The notes under the pieces were generated by a model, which saw only the letters and a program-made list of their open reading frames with translations, was not told the origin of the DNA and did not search any database. From Streptomyces venezuelae (lineage in GTDB: Bacteria; Actinomycetota; Actinomycetes; Streptomycetales; Streptomycetaceae), in assembly GCF_008642355.1 (NCBI RefSeq), contig NZ_CP029193.1, positions 6,038,001 through 6,102,000 on the forward strand: a stretch of 64,000 nucleotides of DNA, in the 5' to 3' direction. Positions 55,636-64,000 of the stretch are shown in pieces; the stretch's first letter is position 1; every line of letters begins with the position of its first letter. The position numbers were made by a program, and so were the translations under genes.

Positions 55636-58600
55636 CTAGTAGTGGTCGGGTAGCCGCCCCACTTGAATCAGGGCGGTCCCGCGCTTTCGCGACACGAAGG
55701 TTCCGCGGCCCGGCGGCATCGGGCGTGCGCGGACATTTCCGAGGATGTCTCCTTCGCTCGGATCGCCCGACAACAACACGCCCTGCGCGCCCAGTTCCTT
55801 CACCCGCTGCATGAAGGACTCGTACATCGAGCGCGATGCGCCGGCGGAGCTGCGCGCGATGATGAACTTGACGCCGACGTCGCGCGCGAAGGGCAAATGT
55901 TCGACCAACACGCTCAGCGGGTTGGTGGAGTTGGTGGCCACCAGTTCGTAGTCGTCGATGATGACGAACAGTTCCGGGCCGTTCCACCAGCTTCGATCAC
56001 GCAGCTGCTGCGGAGTGATGTCGGGCTTCGGCGCCCGCTTCTCCATGAACGTGGCGATGGCGTTCATGTGGACGTCCATGGCCGACGCCATCGGCGCGTA
56101 CTCCAGCAGGTGGTCCTCCGACACCGCCTCCAGCATGGTGCGCCGGTAGTCACCGACGACGATGCGGGCCTGCGCGGGCGTGTACCTCTCCGCGATCTGC
56201 TTCGCGATCAGGCGGAGCAGGTTCGTCTTGCCCGATTCGCTTTCGCCGAAGACCAGGAAGAAGGGATCTGTCTCGAAATCGACGAAGACCGGTTCCAGGT
56301 TCGTCTCGTCGATACCGATGGCGACGCCGTGCTGCGGGAACTCGAATCCCTTCGGCAGCTGATCGGCCGGGAGTTTGCGCGGCAGCAGTCGCACCGTCGG
56401 GGCCGCGGGTCCTTGCCAGTTGCTTTTCACTGTTTCAACCAACTGGGCCGTCGCATCGGAAAGCCCCGCCGGATCAGGCGAGGAGTCGACGCGCGGCATC
56501 GCCGTCATGAAGTGCAGCTTCTCCGGCACCTGGCCGCGGCCGGGCACCCCCGCGGGCACGTTCATGGCAACCTTGCGGTCGAATTCCGAGTCCATGACGT
56601 CACCGAGACGCAGCTCCAGGCGTCCGAGCATCTGGTCCTTGAGCGCCGCCCGCACCTCCATATAGCGCGACGCGGATACGACGACATGGATGCCGTATCC
56701 GAGACCGCGTCCGGCGATGTCGTTGACGACGCCCTCGAGCATGTCGTAGTCGTTCTTGAAGCTTCCCCACCCGTCGATGACGAGGAAGACGTCACCCCAC
56801 GCCTCACCCGGAAGTTGCCCTGCCGCGCGCCGGCGCCGGTAGGTGGTGATCGAGTCGATGCCGTTGGCACGGAAGAAGGCCTCGCGGCGGTTCAGGACAC
56901 CGGCGACCTCCGCCACCGCGCGCCGCACCCGCTCCGGGTCGAGCCGGGAGGCCACCCCTCCCACGTGTGGCAGATCGGCGACGGAGGCCAGACCGCCACC
57001 GCCGAAGTCCAGGCAGTAGAACTGCACTTCGTGCGCGGTGTGGGTCAGCGCGAACGACGTGATCAACGTACGCAGCAGCGTCGACTTTCCCGACTGCGGA
57101 CCGCCGACCACCACCATGTTGCCCGCCGCACCCGAGAAGTCGCTGTACAGCACCTCGCGCTTCTGCTCGAAGGGCTTGTCGACCAGGCCCAGGGGGACGA
57201 CCAGGCCCCCGGGGCGGGTGTAGTCACCGGCGTGCAGGCCCCGCTCCGGAGACACCGTGAGCCGCGGCAGCAGCTGGTCCAGCGTGGGGGCCTCGTCCAG
57301 CGGCGGCAGCCACACCTGGTGCGCCGGCACGCCCTGCCCCTCGAGGCGGCGCACCACGACATCGAGCACGGTGTCGGCCAGCGCGTCGTCCTCCCTTCGG
57401 GAGGACGCGGGGGGCACACCCGCGTCCGGAACCGTGTACGTCGCCGCGACCGGAGCCGCCGTGAAGAGCGCGGGCCGGCGATCGATGGGCAGCCGGGCCG
57501 ACGCCGGGTCCGCGCCTCCCGCGCGGTACACCCCGGAGACGTACGCCGCTTTGAAGCGGGTCATTTCGTCCGTACCGAACTTCAGGTAGCCGGAGCCCGG
57601 CACGGACGGCAGGTGGTAGGCGTCCGGCACGCCCAGCGCCGTACGGGACTCCGAAGCGGAGAAGGTGCGCAGTCCGACGCGGTACGACAGGTACGTGTCG
57701 AGCCCGCGCAGCTTGCCCTCCTCCAGGCGCTGCGAGGCGAGCAGCAGGTGCACGCCGAGAGACCGGCCGATGCGGCCGATCTGGATGAACATGTCGATGA
57801 AATCCGGCTTGGCCGTCAGCAGTTCGCTGAACTCGTCGATCACCAGGACGAGTGACGCCAGGGGAGCCAGCGGTGCACCAGCGGCGCGCGCCTTCTCGTA
57901 GTCGTGCATGTTCGCGTAGTTGCCCGCCGACCGCAGCAGCTCCTGACGGCGCTGGAGTTCACCGCGGATCGCGTCACCCATGCGGTCCACGAGAGTGAGG
58001 TCGTCCGAGAGGTTCGTGATGACCGCCGCGACGTGCGGCATGTCCGACATCCCGGCGAACGTCGCACCGCCCTTGAAGTCTGCGAGGACAAAGTTCAAGG
58101 TCTCGGAGGAGTGGGTCACGGCCAGTCCAAGGACCAGCGTGCGCAACAGCTCGGACTTGCCCGAACCCGTGGCCCCCACGCACAGGCCGTGCGGGCCCAT
58201 GCCCTCTTGCGCCGCCTCCTTCAGGTCCAGCATCACCGGCCGGCCGTCCTCGCCCACCCCGATGGGGACACGGAGCCGCTCCGCCGTGGAACGGGGCCGC
58301 CACGTGCGCGTGACGTCCACCGACCCCGCGTCCCCCAGATTCAGCAGATCGGTGAAGTCCAGGTTGGCCAGCAACGGTTCGTCGTCATCGCCCCCGCCCA
58401 TCCGCAGCGGCGCCAACTGTCGCGCCAGCGCCTCCGCGGCGGGCAGCGACAACGTGTCCGGTACGCCTTCGTAGGCGACGCCACCGGTCGACTCCAGGAG
58501 CAGCTTGCCCGGCCGGGCCACCACGGACAGGCCCCCGCGAGGCTCGTCCAGCTCTCCCGTGACCACCTCGATGATCGTCACGCCCTGCAGGCCTTCCGGC

Positions 58601-59595
58601 GCGGCGAACGCGGACGTCGGCGGCACCATGCCGCCGTCCAGTACGACCACGAGGTGCGGCTGGTCGAGTACGGGCTGCCCGTCCCGGCTGAAGCGTGGCC
58701 GCCCGTCGAGACGGTCGGCGAGGAGCTGCTCCAGCTCACCGAGGTCGTCGCCGAAGAGGCGCTTCGCACCGGCGCCGTCGACCTGCCCCGGCACCTGGCA
58801 ATGGGGGAGCCACTTCGTCCAGTCCCATCGCCCGACGGCACCGGGGGCCGCGATCACCGCCACCACCAGGTCCGCCGGGCCGTGCAGGGTCGCCAGTTGA
58901 GCGACCAGCGAGCGTGCGATGCCCTGCGCCGACTCCGGCTCCCCGGAGACCGTCAAGTGGTAGAAGGCGCGCATCGAGACCGCGACCGGCAGCCCGTCGA
59001 GCGAGCTGTGCACGGCGAGGAACTGCTGCATCGCCCCCGCCGCCAGCGGCTCCAGCTCGTCGACCGGCGCCGTTTCGGGCGCGACCAGGGGAGTGGCCAG
59101 TTGCTGCGGCCCCAGGCCCACCCGTGCCTGCCCGAAGTCCGCGTCCCCGATGCGGCGTTCCCACACCCGGCTCCCCTCGGCGACCACCGACCACAGCTGC
59201 TCCGGGGCAGGGTGCAGATAGAACTGCGCGTCACGCTGCTTGAGGGCGGTGCGCCGCACCGTACGTCGGGTCTGCGCGAGGTACTTGAGGTAGTCGCGGC
59301 GCACGTCGGCCATTTGCCCCTGCGTACCGCGCCGGTACCGGACGACCTGGGCGACGACCATCGCGACCGTCGACACCAGCATCACCACGCCCATGATCCG
59401 CATGAACGGATGAGCGTTGGGCGACGCGAAGAAGAAGACCACCGACGAGCCCATGCCGAGCGTCGGCAGGACCTGCATCAGCACGCCCTCCTGCTGCCCG
59501 CGCGGAAGCTCCGGCGGAGGCGCCAATTGCAGCTCATCACGGGGCACTTCGGGTGGCAGTGCGCGCGGCGGGCGCTTGATGACGATCTGACTCAC
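55636..59595 (-). CDS. eccC: Type VII secretion ATPase EccC (three FtsK/SpoIIIE domains)
   Basis: A 1319-residue motor, the only essential ATPase type of ESX systems. The N-terminus MSQIVIKRPPRALPPEVP is canonical, so GTG 59595 is the start although the frame is open further. Two membrane helices lie at about residues 38-85 (VLPTLGMGSSVVFFFAS, IMGVVMLVSTVAMVVAQV). Three P-loops follow: GATGSGKSE (about 474), GGPQSGKST (about 829) and GESESGKTN (about 1116), all with their Lys. It is a fused EccCa/EccCb form. It diverges from eccD (162 bases) and heads an eight-kilobase-plus minus-strand operon. Confidence 0.95.
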   Translation of the reverse strand: MSQIVIKRPPRALPPEVPRDELQLAPPPELPRGQQEGVLMQVLPTLGMGSSVVFFFASPNAHPFMRIMGVVMLVSTVAMVVAQVVRYRRGTQGQMADVRRDYLKYLAQTRRTVRRTALKQRDAQFYLHPAPEQLWSVVAEGSRVWERRIGDADFGQARVGLGPQQLATPLVAPETAPVDELEPLAAGAMQQFLAVHSSLDGLPVAVSMRAFYHLTVSGEPESAQGIARSLVAQLATLHGPADLVVAVIAAPGAVGRWDWTKWLPHCQVPGQVDGAGAKRLFGDDLGELEQLLADRLDGRPRFSRDGQPVLDQPHLVVVLDGGMVPPTSAFAAPEGLQGVTIIEVVTGELDEPRGGLSVVARPGKLLLESTGGVAYEGVPDTLSLPAAEALARQLAPLRMGGGDDDEPLLANLDFTDLLNLGDAGSVDVTRTWRPRSTAERLRVPIGVGEDGRPVMLDLKEAAQEGMGPHGLCVGATGSGKSELLRTLVLGLAVTHSSETLNFVLADFKGGATFAGMSDMPHVAAVITNLSDDLTLVDRMGDAIRGELQRRQELLRSAGNYANMHDYEKARAAGAPLAPLASLVLVIDEFSELLTAKPDFIDMFIQIGRIGRSLGVHLLLASQRLEEGKLRGLDTYLSYRVGLRTFSASESRTALGVPDAYHLPSVPGSGYLKFGTDEMTRFKAAYVSGVYRAGGADPASARLPIDRRPALFTAAPVAATYTVPDAGVPPASSRREDDALADTVLDVVVRRLEGQGVPAHQVWLPPLDEAPTLDQLLPRLTVSPERGLHAGDYTRPGGLVVPLGLVDKPFEQKREVLYSDFSGAAGNMVVVGGPQSGKSTLLRTLITSFALTHTAHEVQFYCLDFGGGGLASVADLPHVGGVASRLDPERVRRAVAEVAGVLNRREAFFRANGIDSITTYRRRRAAGQLPGEAWGDVFLVIDGWGSFKNDYDMLEGVVNDIAGRGLGYGIHVVVSASRYMEVRAALKDQMLGRLELRLGDVMDSEFDRKVAMNVPAGVPGRGQVPEKLHFMTAMPRVDSSPDPAGLSDATAQLVETVKSNWQGPAAPTVRLLPRKLPADQLPKGFEFPQHGVAIGIDETNLEPVFVDFETDPFFLVFGESESGKTNLLRLIAKQIAERYTPAQARIVVGDYRRTMLEAVSEDHLLEYAPMASAMDVHMNAIATFMEKRAPKPDITPQQLRDRSWWNGPELFVIIDDYELVATNSTNPLSVLVEHLPFARDVGVKFIIARSSAGASRSMYESFMQRVKELGAQGVLLSGDPSEGDILGNVRARPMPPGRGTFVSRKRGTALIQVGRLPDHY

Positions 59596-59757
59596 CGGAG
59601 CATCAATCCCCCTATGCGGACGGGCAGTTCCATACCGCCGCCTCATCGGTGCGGTCTCGCTCCGCACCCGGGTGATCCTATGTGCAGGCACTGACAGCGC
59701 GTAGCGGTAGGGTGACGCGCGCACGGTGCGCAACCGCGAATCAGGGGGTCATGCAAG

Positions 59758-61227
59758 GTGAGTTCGCCCGCAGCGACCGGTTTCTGCAGGGTCACTGTCG
59801 TCGCGCCCGACAGCCGTATCGATGTCGCTCTGCCGGAGGACATCGCCGTGGCCGACATCTACCCGGAGGTTCTCCGGCTGACTCGCCAGACGCAGCCGGC
59901 CGGGACCCCGACCGGCTACAACCTCGTACGCCAGAACGGCACCGTCCTGGACGGCGCCCGGACGCTCGCCGCGCAGCGGGTCCTCGACGGCGAGGTGCTC
60001 AGCCTGCGGCCCTTCGCCATGTCGCTGCCGCCCGCCGTGTACGACGACGTGGCGGACGCGGTCGCCACTGCCGTGGTCAAGGACCGCAGGCTGTGGCGAG
60101 ACGCGCTGCTGCGCGGCGCCGGCCTGACCGGCAGTTTCCTGGTCCTGCTCCTGATGGCCTTCGTGCTCTGGTACGCCGACCCCGTGCGCCACGACATGCA
60201 CGGACTGCCGGGCATCGTCGCGGGCGGCATGGGCCTGCTCCTCATGGCCTTCGCCGGTGTACGCGTGCGTGTCTACGAGGACCGTGCCGTCGGCGCCGTC
60301 ATGGGCCTCGCCGCCCTGCCGCTCCTCCTCATCGCCGGATCGGGACTCATCGCCCCGGACGCGGGCCAGGGACCCGGCCGACTGCAGTTCCTGCTCGGTT
60401 GCGTCACTGTGCTCGTGGCGTCGGTCCTGCTCGTCGTGGTCTCCCCGGGCAGCGACGCCCCCTTCGTGGCCGCCACGTTCCTGTCGGCGGCCGGCGCCCT
60501 GGCGACCTTCGTCGCGATCACCGCCGAAGCCACACCGACGGACGCCGCCGCCGTCACCGCCCCCGTGACCATCGCCCTCGTCGCGTTCCTGCCCGGCCTG
60601 TCCTCCCGCTTCGCCAGGCTGCCCATCGGCTACGCCTCGCCGCGGAGCTCCGTGCAGGAGGACTTCGACGCCGACCTGAACCCGACCGTCGACCCCGGCC
60701 CCCTCGACGCGGGCCGCATCGCGGCCCAGGCTCGGCGCGGCCACGAGCTGCTGCTCGGCCTGGTCGCAGGATCGGCCTCCGTCGTCGTGGGGTCGGCCGT
60801 CGTCCTCGGCTTCTCGAAGGACGTCTGGGGGCAGCTCCTCGCGCTCGCCACAGGCCTGGCGATGCTGCTGCGAGCCCGCCTCTTCCGCTACACCTCGCAA
60901 GTCGTGTGCGCCCTCGTGGCGGGCATCACGGCCATCGCCCTCCTGCTCGTCGGCCTGGCCCTGAATCCGCCGGGCGACGCCCTGGGTGAGCTGACCCTGC
61001 ACGGCGACAGCGGCCCCTTGGAGCTGCGCGCGGTCTGGCTCACGGCCGCCATCGCACTGGGGTGTGCCCTGCTGACGGCCATCGCCCTGATCATTCCGAC
61101 GAAGGGGCTCTCTCCCTTCTGGGGCCGCTTCCTCGACCTCACGGAATCGGCGATACTGCTCTCCCTGGTCCCGCTGTGCCTGGCCGTGCTCGACGTCTAC
61201 AGCGCCGCTCGGTCCCTGACCAGCTGA
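59758..61227 (+). CDS. eccD: Type VII secretion protein EccD
   Basis: A 489-residue channel component. The N-terminus is a ubiquitin-like YukD domain (CRVTVVAPDSRIDVALPED, TGYNLVRQNGTVLDGARTL), then about 11 hydrophobic helices beginning GLTGSFLVLLLMAFVLWYA and ending SAILLSLVPLCLAVL. Both features define EccD. GTG 59758 starts the ubiquitin-like fold directly; the ribosome site (CAAGG) is weak. It is transcribed alone, away from eccC, towards rpsO. Confidence 0.92.
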   Translation: MSSPAATGFCRVTVVAPDSRIDVALPEDIAVADIYPEVLRLTRQTQPAGTPTGYNLVRQNGTVLDGARTLAAQRVLDGEVLSLRPFAMSLPPAVYDDVADAVATAVVKDRRLWRDALLRGAGLTGSFLVLLLMAFVLWYADPVRHDMHGLPGIVAGGMGLLLMAFAGVRVRVYEDRAVGAVMGLAALPLLLIAGSGLIAPDAGQGPGRLQFLLGCVTVLVASVLLVVVSPGSDAPFVAATFLSAAGALATFVAITAEATPTDAAAVTAPVTIALVAFLPGLSSRFARLPIGYASPRSSVQEDFDADLNPTVDPGPLDAGRIAAQARRGHELLLGLVAGSASVVVGSAVVLGFSKDVWGQLLALATGLAMLLRARLFRYTSQVVCALVAGITAIALLLVGLALNPPGDALGELTLHGDSGPLELRAVWLTAAIALGCALLTAIALIIPTKGLSPFWGRFLDLTESAILLSLVPLCLAVLDVYSAARSLTS

Positions 61228-61466
61228 GGGGCTCCCGGGGCAGCGCCGCGATCACCCCGGGCAAACCCCCCACAAGCAGACTGGTACCCTGTGAAACGAC
61301 CGTCTGTATGCGCACCCCCGAATCCCCAGGGATCCGGATCCCGGGCCCACACAAGGACCTGGACTCGCGCCCGACGGCTCATCCCCGCCTCCCGAGTCAC
61401 GGAAGCCCCCCTGAGACGTAGACCAGGGGCACTCGGAGGCACTCGAAGACATCACGAGGAGTACGC

Positions 61467-61754
61467 GTGTCGCTCGACGCCGCTACGAAGAAGCAGATCA
61501 TGACCGAGTTCGGCCAGAAGGAGGGCGACACCGGCTCCCCCGAGGTTCAGGTGGCGCTGCTCTCTCGCCGCATCTCGGACCTGACCGAGCACCTCAAGAC
61601 CCACAAGCACGACCACCACTCGCGTCGTGGTCTGCTGATCCTGGTCGGTCAGCGTCGCCGCCTGCTGCAGTACCTGGCCAAGAAGGACATCCAGCGCTTC
61701 CGTGCGCTGGTCGAGCGCCTGGGCATCCGCCGCGGCGCGGCGGGCGCCAAGTAA
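61467..61754 (+). CDS. rpsO: 30S ribosomal protein S15
   Basis: A 95-residue primary 16S rRNA-binding protein. Seen: [43 protein letters not shown] and [12 protein letters not shown], all canonical. GTG 61467 follows GAGGAG. The 239 bases between eccD and rpsO presumably hold its promoter; I see no convincing -35/-10 pair. pnp follows on the same strand after a hairpin, the conserved rpsO-pnp order. Confidence 0.97.
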   Translation: MSLDAATKKQIMTEFGQKEGDTGSPEVQVALLSRRISDLTEHLKTHKHDHHSRRGLLILVGQRRRLLQYLAKKDIQRFRALVERLGIRRGAAGAK

Positions 61755-61763
61755 GACGGCGTG

Positions 61764-61809
61764 AAGGGAGCGGTTCCCACTCGAAGCACTCGAAGGGGGC
61801 CGCTCCCTT
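61764..61809 (+). terminator. rpsO-pnp intergenic hairpin
   Basis: Ten perfect pairs (61764-61773 with 61800-61809), extendable to about 15 bp with G-U pairs, ending in CCTTT. In S. coelicolor the rpsO-pnp readthrough transcript is known to be cut by RNase III at an intergenic hairpin; this structure is the likely counterpart. Confidence 0.75.
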
Positions 61810-62136
61810 TGCTGTACATGCGCGCTGTCACCGACGCTTTGTAGTCTGGTGACATACGCACGTCTCCGGGGCAAGAGAATCCCGGGGGCGGCGAGAACGA
61901 CGTACAAACGAAAAACCCCCACGAGGGAGAGGCGCACCAGCCGCCGCCGGTCCTCGGTAGTGGCCCCCGGGAGACATCCCCGGGTGCTTCGATCGAAGAC
62001 CGGCCCGCAACCACGGCGCGCTTCTCCACACCGTCCCGGCGCCCGCGCACGACGCGTGGACGCAGACGAACGGGACACCGCCCGGGTCCACACGGGATCC
62101 AGGCGGGACGACGAAACGTAGACACGTAGGAGAACA
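61810..62136 (+). other. Long leader region of pnp
   Basis: 327 bases between the rpsO hairpin and pnp, presumably with a pnp promoter (a TAGTCT hexamer near 61841-61846 is a possible -10) and a long untranslated leader. A 90-codon Arg-rich frame (61849-62121) crosses it but shows no family resemblance. PNPase autoregulation through its leader is known in other bacteria; here it is conjecture. Confidence 0.5.
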
Positions 62137-64000
62137 GTGGAGAACGAGACCCACTACGCCGAGGCCGTCATCGACAACGGCACGTTCGGCACCCGCACCA
62201 TCCGCTTCGAGACGGGCCGCCTCGCCAAGCAGGCCGCCGGCTCCGCCGTGGCGTACCTGGACGACGACACCATGGTGCTGTCGGCCACCTCCGCTTCCAA
62301 GCGGCCCAAGGACCAGCTCGACTTCTTCCCCCTGACGGTGGACGTCGAGGAGCGGCAGTACGCCGCAGGCAAGATTCCCGGTTCGTTCTTCCGTCGTGAG
62401 GGCCGCCCCTCCGAGGACGCGGTCCTGACCTGCCGCCTGATCGACCGCCCGCTGCGTCCTTCCTTCAAGAAGGGCCTGCGCAACGAGATCCAGATCGTCG
62501 AGACGATCATGGCGCTCAACCCCGACCACCTGTACGACGTCGTCGCGATCAACGCAGCCTCCTGCTCCACGCAGCTGGCCGGCCTGCCCTTCTCGGGCCC
62601 GATCGGCGGCACGCGCGTGGCGCTCATCAAGGGCCAGTGGGTCGCCTTCCCGACGCACACCGAGCTCGAGGACGCCGTCTTCGACATGGTCGTCGCCGGT
62701 CGCGTCCTGGAGGACGGCGACGTCGCGATCATGATGGTCGAGGCCGAGGCCACCGAGAAGACCATCCAGCTCGTGAAGGACGGCGCCGAGGCGCCGACCG
62801 AAGAGGTCGTGGCCGCCGGTCTCGAGGCCGCGAAGCCCTTCATCAAGGTCCTCTGCAAGGCCCAGTCGGACCTCGCCGCCAAGGCCGCCAAGCCCACCGG
62901 CGAGTTCCCGGTCTTCCTGGACTACGAGGACGACGTCCTCGAGGCCCTGACCGCCGCGGTCAAGACCGAGCTCGCCCAGGCGCTCACCATCGCCGGCAAG
63001 CAGGAGCGCGAGGCCGAGCTGGACCGCGTCAAGGAGATCGCCTCCGAGAAGCTGCTCCCGCAGTTCGAGGGCCGCGAGAAGGAGATCTCCGGTGCCTACC
63101 GCGCGCTGACCAAGAAGCTGGTCCGCGAGCGCATCATCAAGGACAAGGTCCGCATCGACGGCCGCGGCATCACGGACATCCGTACGCTGGCCGCCGAGGT
63201 CGAGGCCATCCCGCGCGTGCACGGCTCGGCGCTGTTCGAGCGTGGCGAGACCCAGATCCTGGGCGTCACCACCCTCAACATGCTCCGCATGGAGCAGCAG
63301 CTCGACACCCTCTCCCCGGTGACGCGCAAGCGCTACATGCACAACTACAACTTCCCGCCGTACTCGGTCGGCGAGACCGGCCGCGTCGGTTCGCCGAAGC
63401 GCCGCGAGATCGGCCACGGCGCGCTCGCCGAGCGCGCGATCGTGCCGGTGCTCCCCACGCGCGAGGAGTTCCCGTACGCGATCCGTCAGGTCTCCGAGGC
63501 CCTCGGTTCCAACGGCTCGACGTCCATGGGCTCGGTCTGCGCCTCCACGATGTCGCTGCTGAACGCCGGTGTGCCGCTGAAGGCCGCCGTCGCCGGCATC
63601 GCCATGGGTCTGATCTCCGAGGAGATCGACGGCCAGACGCACTACGTCGCCCTCACCGACATCCTCGGTGCGGAGGACGCCTTCGGTGACATGGACTTCA
63701 AGGTCGCCGGTACGAAGCAGTTCGTGACCGCGCTGCAGCTCGACACCAAGCTCGACGGCATCCCCGCCTCGGTCCTGGCCGCCGCGCTGAAGCAGGCCCG
63801 CGACGCGCGTCTGCACATCCTCGACGTGATGAACGAGGCCATCGACGTTCCGGACGAGATGTCCCCGAACGCGCCGCGCATCATCACCGTCAAGATCCCG
63901 GTGGACAAGATCGGTGAGGTCATCGGCCCCAAGGGCAAGATGATCAACCAGATCCAGGAGGACACCGGCGCCGACATCACGATCGAGGACGACGGCACCA
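62137..64000 (+). CDS. pnp: Polyribonucleotide nucleotidyltransferase (3' end outside window)
   Basis: A phosphorolytic 3'-5' exoribonuclease and RNA-tailing enzyme. 621 codons are visible. The first RNase PH-like core has [34 protein letters not shown] sequence. The helical domain follows, then the second core with [32 protein letters not shown] and [13 protein letters not shown]. The window closes in the KH domain ([20 protein letters not shown]). The S1 domain lies outside. GTG 62137 follows AGGAG. Confidence 0.97.
   Translation, partial: MENETHYAEAVIDNGTFGTRTIRFETGRLAKQAAGSAVAYLDDDTMVLSATSASKRPKDQLDFFPLTVDVEERQYAAGKIPGSFFRREGRPSEDAVLTCRLIDRPLRPSFKKGLRNEIQIVETIMALNPDHLYDVVAINAASCSTQLAGLPFSGPIGGTRVALIKGQWVAFPTHTELEDAVFDMVVAGRVLEDGDVAIMMVEAEATEKTIQLVKDGAEAPTEEVVAAGLEAAKPFIKVLCKAQSDLAAKAAKPTGEFPVFLDYEDDVLEALTAAVKTELAQALTIAGKQEREAELDRVKEIASEKLLPQFEGREKEISGAYRALTKKLVRERIIKDKVRIDGRGITDIRTLAAEVEAIPRVHGSALFERGETQILGVTTLNMLRMEQQLDTLSPVTRKRYMHNYNFPPYSVGETGRVGSPKRREIGHGALAERAIVPVLPTREEFPYAIRQVSEALGSNGSTSMGSVCASTMSLLNAGVPLKAAVAGIAMGLISEEIDGQTHYVALTDILGAEDAFGDMDFKVAGTKQFVTALQLDTKLDGIPASVLAAALKQARDARLHILDVMNEAIDVPDEMSPNAPRIITVKIPVDKIGEVIGPKGKMINQIQEDTGADITIEDDGT

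Noticed and set aside
61849..62121. A 90-codon Arg-rich frame in the pnp leader as a real gene
   Set aside because: No ribosome site or family signal; composition is that expected from random high-GC sequence. Kept only as a remote leader-peptide possibility.

Overview
The window is chromosomal DNA from a Streptomyces-type actinobacterium. The evidence is the very high GC with G/C third positions, frequent GTG/TTG starts, and a gene order (dxr-rseP-ispG, proS, rimP-nusA-ylxR-infB-ylxP-rbfA-truB, ribF, type VII secretion genes, rpsO-pnp) that I recognise from streptomycete cores. It opens inside an aldehyde dehydrogenase gene and closes inside pnp.

1-5.3 kb: aldehyde dehydrogenase (3' part), a short-chain dehydrogenase, a large acyl-CoA dehydrogenase, a decayed serine-hydrolase pseudogene, and a chloramphenicol-phosphotransferase-like kinase. 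5.3-12.0 kb: a SecA paralogue without the usual zinc tail, then dxr, an rseP-type site-2 protease and ispG (two MEP isoprenoid steps flanking an intramembrane protease). 12.0-13.5 kb: about 1.5 kb of non-coding repeats (five ~101-bp tandem units, then a two-copy 104-bp repeat carrying perfect G-quadruplex motifs). 13.5-16.8 kb: two GNAT acetyltransferases and proS. 16.8-18.8 kb (minus): lipoprotein, DUF4439 ferritin-like protein and a kinase-fold protein lacking its catalytic residues. 19.0-26.1 kb: the translation/transcription cluster rimP, nusA, ylxR, infB, ylxP, rbfA, truB. 26.3-29.8 kb: a 1176-residue protease-fold/NTPase/helical-repeat protein with altered catalytic residues in both enzymatic domains. 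ribF and a field of inverted intergenic repeats follow.

31.4-37.4 kb (minus): a five-gene oligopeptide ABC importer, translationally coupled and driven from a good promoter at 37.5 kb; its binding protein seems to be held by a C-terminal membrane helix instead of a lipid.

37.7-61.2 kb: a complete type VII (ESX-like) secretion locus. It is built around two divergent pairs, eccE<->eccB and eccC<->eccD. Left wing (minus): eccE, an unknown His/Gly-rich protein, and a 1236-residue EspI-like MinD ATPase. Middle (plus): eccB, mycP and two WXG100 genes. Right wing (minus): eccC, a small partner protein, a proline-rich WXG-like protein, a second mycosin, then a lower-GC module of a 140-residue helical protein, a 758-residue WXG-like protein and a lipoprotein. 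This last module looks like an accessory effector/partner/immunity cassette plugged into the secretion operon and is the best candidate here for undescribed biology.

61.4-64.0 kb: rpsO, a hairpin plus long leader, and the 5' part of pnp. No tRNA, rRNA, CRISPR array, insertion sequence or attachment site was recognised.
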